Below are positions 1 to 5,990 of a stretch of 9,827 nt of DNA, piece after piece (the stretch's first letter is position 1; every line of letters begins with the position of its first letter). Under the pieces are notes generated by a model, which did no database searches, was not told where the DNA came from, and saw only the letters and a list, made by a program, of their open reading frames with translations. Origin of the DNA: RGUW01 sp040399325 (GTDB lineage: Bacteria > Cyanobacteriota > Cyanobacteriia > PCC-6307 > Cyanobiaceae). Location of the stretch: positions 1 to 9,827 of the forward strand of contig JBBASJ010000066.1 of NCBI GenBank assembly GCA_040399325.1, in the 5' to 3' direction. Made by a program: the position numbers and the translations under genes.

Positions 1-506
1 TCGTCGGCCATGCGGCTGAGGATGTAGTTGGTGGTGCCGTTGATGATGCCGCTCACCCGCTGAATGCGGTTGCCACCGAGGGACTGTTTGAGCGGCTCGA
101 TGATCGGGATACCGCCGCCCACGGCGGCTTCGATCAGCACGTAGACGCCACGCTGGGCCGCCGCGGCGGCGATCTCCTCGCCGTAGCGGGCGATCACCGC
201 CTTGTTGGCGGTCACCACCGACTTGCCGGCGGCGATCGCCCGCAGGATCAGGGTGCGGGCCGGTTCGAGGCCGCCCATCACCTCGACCACGATCGCCACG
301 TCGGGGTCATCGACGACCTCTTCAGGGTCGGTGGTGAGCAGGGCCCCATCGAGGGCGATCGGCCTGGGCCGTTGCAGATCGCGCACGGCCACCCGCCGCA
401 GGGCCAGCTCACCCACCAGCGGATGGCGTCCCTGGGGGCTGGCGAGGATCTGGGCCACCCCGGCGCCCACCGTGCCGAGGCCGAGCAAGCCGATGCCGAT
501 GGTCAT
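1..506 (-). CDS. hom: Homoserine dehydrogenase, N-terminal part (cut by window edge)
   Basis: This enzyme reduces aspartate semialdehyde to homoserine with NAD(P)H, the branch point to threonine, methionine and isoleucine in the cytosol. The visible 168 codons begin at an ATG. They hold the Rossmann motif GLLGLGTVGAG (about residues 6-16), the VVTANKA segment with the conserved lysine K102, and the GGGIPIIEPLK and INGTTNYIL segments that mark the start of the catalytic domain. The family is usually around 430 residues, so more than half, including the ACT domain expected in cyanobacterial forms, lies beyond the left edge. An ATG at 523-521 just upstream is in another frame and stops within six codons, so 506 is the start. 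It follows sufE by 27 bases and is probably co-transcribed. No clear Shine-Dalgarno is visible. Identification is firm from the motifs. Confidence 0.95.
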   Translation of the reverse strand, partial: MTIGIGLLGLGTVGAGVAQILASPQGRHPLVGELALRRVAVRDLQRPRPIALDGALLTTDPEEVVDDPDVAIVVEVMGGLEPARTLILRAIAAGKSVVTANKAVIARYGEEIAAAAAQRGVYVLIEAAVGGGIPIIEPLKQSLGGNRIQRVSGIINGTTNYILSRMAD

Positions 507-533
507 ACAACGGGGACAGACATGGCGCCGATC

Positions 534-968
534 CTAGAAATCGCCTGGCTGCTCGCCGGCCAGGGCCCGGGCCTGGGCCTGCATGGCCCTGAAGATGTTG
601 ATGAAACCATTGGCCCTAGAGGGCGTCAGGCTGGCCTGCAGGCCGGTCTGGGCGATGAAACCGGGATCAACGGCCGCGGCCTGCTGGGGGGTGAGCCCCT
701 CAAGCCCCTTGATCAACAGGGCCAGCAATCCCTTGGTGATGGCCGCATCCGAATCGCCCTGCCAGTGGAGCAGGCCGTCGCTGAGCCGGCCGACCACATA
801 GACCTGGGAGACACAGCCCTTGACCTTGAAGACCTCCTGGCGGAACTCCTCGGGCAAGGGCGCCAGCCCCTTGGCCAGCCACAGCACGTATTCGTAGCGT
901 CGCCGGGGATCGCTGGTGCCTGCGAGGCGCTGGACAATGGCGTCAAGCTCGGTGCTGCCGCTGGTCAC
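534..968 (-). CDS. sufE: SufE-family sulfur acceptor for Fe-S cluster assembly
   Basis: SufE accepts persulfide sulfur from the cysteine desulfurase SufS, stimulates it, and passes sulfur to the SUF scaffold in the cytosol. The 144-residue product has the normal family length. It shows the signature VKGCVSQVYV, with the sulfur-accepting cysteine at C52, preceded by the conserved LAPLPEEFR region and followed by the ITKGLLALLIKGL helix and a C-terminal GLQASLTPSRANGF segment. The start is GTG at 968-966, with an AGGG about eight bases upstream. The preceding gene stops only two bases before it, which suggests translational coupling. The gene order signal-peptide protein, sufE, hom places it in a housekeeping operon, away from any sufBCDS genes in this window. 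Confidence 0.95.
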   Translation of the reverse strand: MTSGSTELDAIVQRLAGTSDPRRRYEYVLWLAKGLAPLPEEFRQEVFKVKGCVSQVYVVGRLSDGLLHWQGDSDAAITKGLLALLIKGLEGLTPQQAAAVDPGFIAQTGLQASLTPSRANGFINIFRAMQAQARALAGEQPGDF

Positions 969-970
969 GT

Positions 971-1447
971 TCAGCCCTGCCCGCGCCGGCCGCGCAGCAC
1001 CAGGGCACCCACCAGCGCCAGCGCCCCACCACCCCAGGCCAGGGAACCGCGGTCGAGGGGAAGGCGAAAGCCCGCGGCGAAACCACGTCGCAGTGGCTGG
1101 GACGTCGCGAGCGGCAGTTCCAGATAGTCGCGATGCCCGGGCCCCTGATCCACCCGCAGTTCCCAGGCGGCATCGACACTGGCCGGCAACCGGAAGCGCA
1201 ACTGCCCCTGGGCATCGGTCTGACCGAGGGCCACGGTCTGACCGCCGGGAGCCACCAGGGTCACGGCTGCTCCGGCGGCAGGCTCGCCGGTGCTGAAGTG
1301 GCTCTGGAGCACCAGGCCGCCGCCCAGATCAGCCACCCGTTCCAGGCTCGATTCGATGCCATGGGCAACGGCTGAGTGGGGCCCCAGGGCCGTCGCCAAC
1401 AGCGAGAGGGCTGCTGCAGCCAGCAGCGGGCGGCGCACAACGACCAT
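971..1447 (-). CDS. Exported protein with Ig/transthyretin-like domain and C-terminal anchor
   Basis: I do not recognise a named family with certainty. From the ATG at 1447 the product is 158 residues. It has a hydrophobic signal peptide (about residues 5-28) with a likely cleavage site AVA/HG, then a small beta-rich domain of the carboxypeptidase-regulatory or DUF4198 kind (FSTGEPAAGAAVTLVAPGG, then GQTDAQGQLRFRLP). A C-terminal membrane helix (LAWGGGALALVGALVL) is followed by RRGQG. This layout resembles the small CbiL/NikL-type accessory subunits of Ni/Co ECF transporters, but no cbiM, cbiQ or cbiO lies nearby, so the similarity is one of architecture only. A TTG at 1462 in the same frame could add five residues; I preferred the ATG. 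It ends two bases before sufE, so the two are probably translated from one message. The mature protein would be anchored in the cytoplasmic membrane facing the periplasm. Confidence 0.75.
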   Translation of the reverse strand: MVVVRRPLLAAAALSLLATALGPHSAVAHGIESSLERVADLGGGLVLQSHFSTGEPAAGAAVTLVAPGGQTVALGQTDAQGQLRFRLPASVDAAWELRVDQGPGHRDYLELPLATSQPLRRGFAAGFRLPLDRGSLAWGGGALALVGALVLRGRRGQG

Positions 1448-1477
1448 GGGTGTGATCGACAAATCGAGAAGATCGGC

Positions 1478-1762
1478 TCAGGAGGACTGCCAACGGCTGC
1501 GCGGCGACTTACCGGCCTGCACCATGTGGACCATCGAGGTCACCATCATCGAGAGGGCGCCGTTGGCCTGGCTGCGGCCCTCGAGCTCGGCGGCCAGCAC
1601 CCGCTCAGCGGCCGAGGGTGCCCCTGCACGGGCCGGCTGAGCCGCGGTGGGGGTCAGGGCAAGGCGCTCGGGCACGTTCCAGCAGTGACGTCGTGTGCCG
1701 ATCCTGGCAAAGCCGATGCCCCTGTGCGATGGCTGTGCACGCTTTGTCAAATCCAGTGGCAT
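1478..1762 (-). CDS. Small hypothetical protein, unrecognised
   Basis: This reading frame of 94 codons fills the roughly 300-base space between the cyclo-ligase gene and the signal-peptide protein. Its ATG at 1762 lies inside the last codons of the cyclo-ligase gene (16-base overlap). A GTG at 1675 would give a shorter 65-residue form starting VPERLALTP. The N-terminal third has no obvious structure. The C-terminal part reads as a helix: SAAERVLAAELEGRSQ, then a methionine-rich stretch NGALSMMVTSMVHMVQAG and a basic tail. No signal peptide, membrane helix or known motif is visible. In favour of it are its position in a tight same-strand run and the regular helix. Against it are the lack of a good ribosome site and the absence of a family I recognise. 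If it is not a gene, this stretch is an unexplained spacer. Confidence 0.45.
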   Translation of the reverse strand: MPLDLTKRAQPSHRGIGFARIGTRRHCWNVPERLALTPTAAQPARAGAPSAAERVLAAELEGRSQANGALSMMVTSMVHMVQAGKSPRSRWQSS

Positions 1763-2325
1763 CCGTGTTCATCGAGCCAGCCGTCGAAGCGCACATCCCA
1801 CGGATCGGCCGGCAGGGCGTCACACACGCAGGCCCGCGGCAGCACCACCAGGGCGGGCACCCGGCGCCAGCCAGGGTCGGCGCGCAATCGGTCATACCAA
1901 CCACCGCCATAGCCCAGACGGAGCCCTGAACGATCGACGGCCAGGCCCGGCACCAGCATCAGGGCCACGTCCTGGGGCTGCAGCGACGGCGCCGCAGCAG
2001 GCGGTGCCGGTATGCCGCAATCGTCGGGCTGCAGGGGCAGTCCGGGCTGCCAGGGCCGATAGCGGAGCCGGCCCGCGGCCACGGCGGGCAGCGCCAGGGG
2101 CCACGACAGACCCTGCAGCCAGGACCGCAGGTCAGGCTCATCGATCAGGGGCCAGCACAGACCCACATGGCCCCGGGCCGCGAAAGGCTGCCGACGGCGC
2201 GCGAGCAGGTCGGCGAAGTCGGCCGCAGTCAGTTGATCCAGCCGCTGCTGCAGGGCCGGTCGATGCATGCGGCGCAGGTCCCGGAAACGGGCGCGCAGCT
2301 CCCGTTTGCTCAACGCTGAAACCAT
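1747..2325 (-). CDS. 5-formyltetrahydrofolate cyclo-ligase
   Basis: This cytosolic enzyme (5,10-methenyltetrahydrofolate synthetase, EC 6.3.3.2) uses ATP to convert 5-formyl-THF to 5,10-methenyl-THF, returning stored folate to one-carbon metabolism. From the ATG at 2325 the product is 192 residues, normal for the family. Near the start is SKRELRARFRDLRR, the basic N-terminal helix. The signature LVPGLAVD, followed by RLGYGGGWYDR, forms the substrate and nucleotide site in this family, and the C-terminal WDVRFDGWLDE is also typical. The frame is open further upstream to 2400, but that part overlaps ruvC and carries no family homology. The start codon lies in the second copy of a 20-bp tandem duplication shared with the end of ruvC, four bases after the ruvC stop. 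Gene names used for this enzyme vary (ygfA, yqgN, mthfs), so none is given. Confidence 0.92.
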   Translation of the reverse strand: MVSALSKRELRARFRDLRRMHRPALQQRLDQLTAADFADLLARRRQPFAARGHVGLCWPLIDEPDLRSWLQGLSWPLALPAVAAGRLRYRPWQPGLPLQPDDCGIPAPPAAAPSLQPQDVALMLVPGLAVDRSGLRLGYGGGWYDRLRADPGWRRVPALVVLPRACVCDALPADPWDVRFDGWLDEHGCHWI

Positions 2326-2345
2326 GTGCTCAACGCTGAAACCAT
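2307..2345. repeat. Tandem direct repeat, 19 bp at a 20-bp period, at the ruvC/cyclo-ligase junction
   Basis: The 19-mer tgctcaacgctgaaaccat occurs perfectly at 2307-2325 and again at 2327-2345, with one base between. On the minus strand the upstream copy encodes the RuvC C-terminus WFQR and its stop. The downstream copy encodes the cyclo-ligase start MVSALS. Each copy contains an ATG in the same context, but the 20-base period puts them out of frame with each other. Confidence 0.95.
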
Positions 2346-2794
2346 CCGGTGAGCGCCACCGCCAGGGCATCGGCGGCATCGTCGGGACGGGGCGGTTCAC
2401 TGAGATCCAACTCGCGCATCACCGCGTCGAGCACGTCGTCCTTGCAGGCATGGCCTGAACCGGCCAGGGCCAGCTTGATCTGCATCGGCGGAAACTCCAC
2501 CACCGGCACCGCAAAGCGGGCCAGGGTCATCATCACCACACCACGGGCCTGAACCACGGCGATGGTGGTGCTGGAGCGGTAGAAGAAGAACTTCTCGACC
2601 GCCGCCAGCTCCGGACGCCAGGCCCGGATCAGCTGGCGCAGATCGCGGGCGATCTCGACCATGCGATCCCCCTCGCTGCGACCCGCGTCGGTGCGGATGA
2701 TGCCGCAGTCGAGCAGGCGCTGGCTGCGCCCCGCGACCTCGATCACCCCGTAGCCCACGCGTGCCAAGCCAGGGTCGATGCCGAGGATGCGCAC
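2330..2794 (-). CDS. ruvC: Crossover junction endodeoxyribonuclease RuvC
   Basis: RuvC is the dimeric Holliday-junction resolvase that works with RuvAB in recombinational repair, using two metal ions. The 154-residue product has the RNase H-like fold signature: ILGIDPGLARVGYG with D7, the AAVEKFFFYRSSTT segment with E67, and the C-terminal PRPDDAADALAVALT motif carrying the last two acidic residues at about D139 and D142. The loop normally near GxGxAxKxQ reads GSGHACKDDV here, a modest variant. The start is GTG at 2794-2792, four bases after the vapC stop, with no good Shine-Dalgarno, so it may depend on translation from upstream. The stop TGA lies in the first copy of the tandem duplication described separately. 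All four catalytic acids are present, so the enzyme should be active. Confidence 0.95.
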   Translation of the reverse strand: MRILGIDPGLARVGYGVIEVAGRSQRLLDCGIIRTDAGRSEGDRMVEIARDLRQLIRAWRPELAAVEKFFFYRSSTTIAVVQARGVVMMTLARFAVPVVEFPPMQIKLALAGSGHACKDDVLDAVMRELDLSEPPRPDDAADALAVALTGWFQR

Positions 2795-2798
2795 TGTC

Positions 2799-3176
2799 TT
2801 AGAGCCGGTAGGGGACCAGCACAGTCCCCAAGGCTTCGGGGAAGTCGCGGGTGTTGCGTGTCACCAGCTGCAGGCGATGGCAACGGGCCGTCGCCAGGAT
2901 CACCGCATCGGGGAGCTTGAGCGCCAGGCTGCGGCGGCAGCTGACCGCTTCTGCGGCGATCGCCTGGCTCAGCTCCAGGCGACGAAAGCCACCCAACCAC
3001 TGCTCGACTGCTTCTGCCTCAGCAGGCTGACAGCCCACCAGGATCTCCATCCAGCTGATCACACTGATGGCCGCAGCGCTGCCGTGGCTCTCGATCCAAG
3101 CGAGGGCCTGAGCTTCGCCGCGCAGGACGTCGATCAGCACATTGGAATCGAGCAACAACCCCGGAGCCAAGGGCAT
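2799..3176 (-). CDS. vapC: VapC-type PIN-domain toxin (ribonuclease)
   Basis: VapC toxins are Mg-dependent PIN-domain ribonucleases that cut tRNA or rRNA when not held by their VapB partner. The 125-residue product has the PIN layout with its acidic residues in place: LLLDSNVLIDVLRG (D10, D15), SWMEILVG (E44), LPDAVILATA (D90) and the VTRNTRDFP segment (N108, D111). The start is the ATG at 3176, one base after the vapB stop, with the end of vapB (GGAGCGCTGAG) supplying a purine-rich ribosome site. The frame stays open upstream to 3251, but that part overlaps the antitoxin and has no PIN similarity. The complete catalytic set suggests a working toxin. It ends four bases before the GTG of ruvC, so the pair lies directly upstream of, and possibly on one message with, a repair gene. 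Confidence 0.9.
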   Translation of the reverse strand: MPLAPGLLLDSNVLIDVLRGEAQALAWIESHGSAAAISVISWMEILVGCQPAEAEAVEQWLGGFRRLELSQAIAAEAVSCRRSLALKLPDAVILATARCHRLQLVTRNTRDFPEALGTVLVPYRL

Positions 3177-3177
3177 C

Positions 3178-3396
3178 TCAGCGCTCCCATTCGCCACGCA
3201 AGACGCGCTCGTCGGCAAGGGCATCACCCGGGCGATCCCGCCAAAGGCCAAAGACCTGGCGGTGACCCTGACTCTGCTGATCCAACCAGCTGCTCAGGGC
3301 CTGGCGCAGGGCTTCAGCGCGGGAGAGGCCCTTCTGACGGCACAGCGCATCGAGCCGCTCGCGTTCAGCTTCGGGCAAATCGACGATGGTGCGCAT
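3178..3396 (-). CDS. vapB: VapB-type ribbon-helix-helix antitoxin
   Basis: This is the antitoxin and autorepressor of the downstream vapC. The 72-residue product starts with the beta strand and helices of a CopG/RHH DNA-binding domain (MRTIVDLPEAERERLDALC, then LSRAEALRQALSSWL). It ends with the toxin-binding tail FGLWRDR...ADERVLRGEW, which closely matches the tail typical of VapB antitoxins. The chosen ATG at 3396 follows a TTG and a GTG in frame (3402, 3399) that could also be used. It starts 42 bases after the chlI stop. A 12-bp perfect palindrome and a promoter-like pair of hexamers lie in that gap, fitting the usual autoregulation by a dimeric RHH protein. Antitoxin first, toxin immediately after, is the standard order. 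Confidence 0.88.
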   Translation of the reverse strand: MRTIVDLPEAERERLDALCRQKGLSRAEALRQALSSWLDQQSQGHRQVFGLWRDRPGDALADERVLRGEWER

Positions 3397-3409
3397 CACC
3401 AAGCCCTGG

Positions 3410-3438
3410 ATGATGACGTCATCTTATGCCGTTATCAA
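3410..3438 (-). promoter_or_regulatory. Possible vapBC promoter
   Basis: On the minus strand a -35-like TTGATA (3438-3433) is followed, after 17 bases, by a -10-like CATCAT (3415-3410), directly after the chlI stop codon. The -10 overlaps the palindrome, so a bound repressor would block it. The -10 match is only four of six, so this is a candidate. It would give vapBC, and perhaps ruvC and the genes after it, expression independent of chlI. Confidence 0.4.
3412..3423. promoter_or_regulatory. Perfect 12-bp palindrome, likely VapB operator
   Basis: The sequence gatgacgtcatc equals its own reverse complement. It sits 15 to 26 bases upstream of the vapB ATG and overlaps the possible -10 element. 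RHH antitoxins commonly bind such palindromes to repress their own operon. That this one is bound by VapB is inference from position and symmetry. Confidence 0.6.
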
Positions 3439-4527
3439 TCAGGCCGCCAAAGCCAGTTCAAAAGCGCTGCGGTCGCTGCCCTCGGGCCGTTCGAACACCT
3501 TGCAGAACACCTTGACCACCCGATCACCGGAATCGATCGTCTCGAGTGGGTCCTTGCGCAGCCGGTGGCGCAGGCAGCAGGCAGCCACGCGGGCCACGTC
3601 GTCTTCGGTGACCTCGGTGCGGCCCTCGAAGGCGGCGAGGGCACGGGCGGCGCGGTTGGTGACGATGTCACCGCGCAGTCCGTCGACATCGAGTTCACCG
3701 CAAATGGCGCTGATGCGAATGCGCAGGTCGTCATCGATCTGCACCTGGGGCAACCGCTGCTGGGCCTCGACCACCCGCGCCTGCAGGGCATCCTGACCTG
3801 ACTGAATGGCGTTGTTGAAGCCGTCGGGGTCGTTGTCAAACGCCGTGCGCTGATCGACCACCTGCACCCTGAGCTCGGGGTCGCGCACCGTGCGCACCTC
3901 AACGCTCATGCCGAAACGGTCGAGCAGCTGGGGCCGCAGCTCCCCCTCTTCGGGGTTGCCCGAACCGATCAGCACAAAGCGGGCCGGGTGACGCACCGAG
4001 ACGCCCTCGCGCTCGACCGTGTTCCAGCCCGAAGCGGCCGAATCGAGCAGCACGTCGACCAGGTGGTCGTCGAGCAGGTTGACCTCGTCGACATAGAGCA
4101 GGCCGCGGTTGGCCTTGGCCAGCAGGCCGGGTTCAAAGGCCCGCACCCCCTCGCTGAGGGCCTTCTCGATGTCGATGGTGCCGCAGAGGCGGTCTTCGGT
4201 GGCACCCAGCGGCAGGTCCACCATCGGCACCTGACGGGGCTCGGTGGCCACTGCCTCACCCTGCTCAAGCCGTTGCCGCACCTCGGCGCTCTGCAGATCG
4301 GGATCGCTCGGGGAACTGTTGTAGGGATCGCCAGCGACCACCTCGATCTCGGGCAGCAGGTCGGCCAGCGCCCGGATCGTGGTGCTCTTGCCGGTGCCCC
4401 GGTCGCCCATGATCATGACCCCGCCGATGCGGGGATCGATCACATTGAGCAGCAGGGCCAGTTTCATCTCCTCCTGACCGACGATGGCGGTGAAGGGGAA
4501 CACCCGGCGCTTGCGGGCTTGCGTCAC
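3439..4527 (-). CDS. chlI: Magnesium chelatase ATPase subunit I
   Basis: ChlI is the AAA+ motor that, with ChlD and the porphyrin-binding ChlH, inserts Mg2+ into protoporphyrin IX in the first committed step of chlorophyll synthesis. The 362-residue product has full family length. It begins RKRRVFPFTAIVGQEEMK, followed by Walker A GDRGTGKST (41-49), the insertion with PMVDLPLGATEDRLCGTID, Walker B LLYVDEVNLL (143-152), sensor 1 GSGNPEEG (about 188-195), the arginine finger in LLDRFG (R204) and a sensor-2 helix RAARALAAF. The start is GTG at 4527. Its last bases form GTGA with the stop of the DUF3370 gene (4-base overlap), so translation is probably coupled. A chlorophyll gene co-translated with two envelope proteins is an odd pairing with no evident functional reason. 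No ChlH or ChlD gene is present here. Confidence 0.97.
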   Translation of the reverse strand: MTQARKRRVFPFTAIVGQEEMKLALLLNVIDPRIGGVMIMGDRGTGKSTTIRALADLLPEIEVVAGDPYNSSPSDPDLQSAEVRQRLEQGEAVATEPRQVPMVDLPLGATEDRLCGTIDIEKALSEGVRAFEPGLLAKANRGLLYVDEVNLLDDHLVDVLLDSAASGWNTVEREGVSVRHPARFVLIGSGNPEEGELRPQLLDRFGMSVEVRTVRDPELRVQVVDQRTAFDNDPDGFNNAIQSGQDALQARVVEAQQRLPQVQIDDDLRIRISAICGELDVDGLRGDIVTNRAARALAAFEGRTEVTEDDVARVAACCLRHRLRKDPLETIDSGDRVVKVFCKVFERPEGSDRSAFELALAA

Positions 4528-5975
4528 GGCTTGCTGGGAGCAGGAGATGCTGGCGATTGTTTCACAGGCACTCCGGACACCTCAGGGCCGGCCAGGGGCA
4601 GCAGGCTGAGCACCTGGGGGGGGCTGGCATCGGCGGGGTAGATCAGCCGCACCCGGAGGGTGCGTTCACCCCCCGGCGGCAGGGTCACCGTGCCCAGCGG
4701 CGGCCCTGGCTGGCCATTGCGCAGCACCACATGGAACCCCTGCCGACCGGCGGGGCGACCGTTGCTGCCATCGAGTCCGCTCACTTCAACGGTGCCCCGA
4801 AACATGACCGCCTTGGCCGGCAGGCTGTTGAACCGCAGGCCTCCCTGGGCCTGGTCACCCTTGAGGGGCGATTCAAAGGCCAACTGCAGGGTGGTGGGCT
4901 TCAGCCCGGTGTTGCGCAGCGGAAGGGTCAGGTCGTATTCGACGCCGTAGTTGCCATGGGCGGCCCAGGCCGTTCCGGGATAGAACGCCTTGAGCTCGGC
5001 GGTCTGCACCTGGGCCGTGCCCAGGGTGCCCCGCAGCAGCGACGCGATCGGCCAGGAGATCGGCGCCCGTCCTGCCGAGAGATAGGGCTGGCCCGGGTCG
5101 GTCAGGCGACCGGTCCAGACGCTGCCGCGCTGCACGCCGCTCACCCGTGAATAGGTGATCGGCCCCGGGGCTCCCCGCGGACTGGCCAGGTGCTCCCGGG
5201 GGCTCAGGCCGCCCGCGAGCACGGTTGCCCAGGTGTCGGCCGGGGGTGGCCGGTCATTGGGCCCGAAGGCCGCCAGGGTGGCCACCGAGAGGGGGCCATC
5301 GCTCTGGAGGCGCAACTGCAGGTTGCGGCCGTTGAGCAGCGGATCAAGCCCCCGCACCGGAATGGGCAGCACCAGCAGGGTGCTGGGCGCACCCGGCGCC
5401 AGGGTCCACTGGGCCGGGATCAGGGGCGTGCGGTATCGGCTCAACAGTTCGGTCGCCACCCGGCTGCCCGGGCCGGCATAGACCGGGCTGAGCCCCTGGG
5501 GCATCAGCGTGGGCAAGGGCAGAAACGGCGCGCCGGGCTGGCTCGGATCCAACGACTGGGAGAGGGCGGTCGAGCCGTTCAACAACCGCAGGGTCACCGC
5601 CTTGCTGCCCCGGGGCTCGGCAACCACTGCGAGCCACAGGGTTGAGTCCTGGGTCTCGGGTTTGCCGGCATACACGTGATGGCTGAACAGATCAAAACGG
5701 CCCTCGATCGCCACATCGAGATGGGCCGCGGGAACAGCTCGACCGGTGGGGGCAAAGGTCGACAGCAGGATCCCGGGGGCGGTGATCAGTTCAGGGTTGT
5801 TGTCGTTGAGCACCAGCACCCCATCGAGGCCGCCGGCCAGGGGCGCCACCACCTGGGGCCGCAGCACGGCGGTCTGCGCCTGCACCTGGGCGCTGGCCGT
5901 GGGGGCCACCCCGGCAGGGGCCAGCAGCAACAGCGCTGCCAGGGGCCCAGACAACCGCTGGCGTGGGGCGGCCAT
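4524..5975 (-). CDS. DUF3370-family exported protein
   Basis: The 483-residue product belongs to DUF3370, a family of unknown function that I know from cyanobacteria. I recognise it by the N-terminal block PLAGGLDGVLVLNDNNPE, then GILLSTFAPTGR, AAHLDVAIEGRFDLFSHHVYA and a series of beta-rich segments further on. Residues 1-29 form a signal peptide (hydrophobic LAALLLLAPAGVA, likely cleavage ASA/QV), so it should act in the periplasm or on the cell surface. The C-terminal part, around GTVTLPPGGERTLRVRLIYP, resembles an Ig-like or fibronectin-type strand pattern, and the tail is rich in Pro, Ser and Lys. No catalytic motif is visible. Its ATG shares one base with the stop of the upstream gene (TGATG) and its stop overlaps the chlI start, so it is locked between the two in one operon. 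Confidence 0.85.
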   Translation of the reverse strand: MAAPRQRLSGPLAALLLLAPAGVAPTASAQVQAQTAVLRPQVVAPLAGGLDGVLVLNDNNPELITAPGILLSTFAPTGRAVPAAHLDVAIEGRFDLFSHHVYAGKPETQDSTLWLAVVAEPRGSKAVTLRLLNGSTALSQSLDPSQPGAPFLPLPTLMPQGLSPVYAGPGSRVATELLSRYRTPLIPAQWTLAPGAPSTLLVLPIPVRGLDPLLNGRNLQLRLQSDGPLSVATLAAFGPNDRPPPADTWATVLAGGLSPREHLASPRGAPGPITYSRVSGVQRGSVWTGRLTDPGQPYLSAGRAPISWPIASLLRGTLGTAQVQTAELKAFYPGTAWAAHGNYGVEYDLTLPLRNTGLKPTTLQLAFESPLKGDQAQGGLRFNSLPAKAVMFRGTVEVSGLDGSNGRPAGRQGFHVVLRNGQPGPPLGTVTLPPGGERTLRVRLIYPADASPPQVLSLLPLAGPEVSGVPVKQSPASPAPSKP

Positions 5976-5990
5976 CAGCGGCGCCCCACG
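5962..5990 (-). other. Hairpin with the TGATG stop/start in its loop
   Basis: A perfect 9-bp stem (cgtggggcg at 5962-5970, cgccccacg at 5982-5990) encloses an 11-base loop. On the minus strand that loop contains the TGA of the beta-lactamase-fold gene and the ATG of the DUF3370 gene. There is no T-run, so it is not a standard terminator. It could shape re-initiation at the junction, but its role is unproven. Confidence 0.5.

Noticed and set aside
971..1447. CbiL/NikL subunit of a Ni/Co transporter
   Set aside because: The layout is similar, but no cbiM, cbiQ or cbiO is nearby and the similarity is too general to name it.
2326..2400. Longer cyclo-ligase start inside ruvC
   Set aside because: The extra residues are out-of-frame ruvC codons. 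Family similarity begins after the ATG at 2325.
3142..3801. Plus-strand open frame crossing vapC, vapB and chlI
   Set aside because: It is antisense to three recognisable genes and spans their boundaries, with no ribosome site or domain.
3988..4641. Plus-strand open frame opposite chlI
   Set aside because: It is complementary to the conserved AAA+ core of chlI; its apparent order is the mirror of chlI codons.
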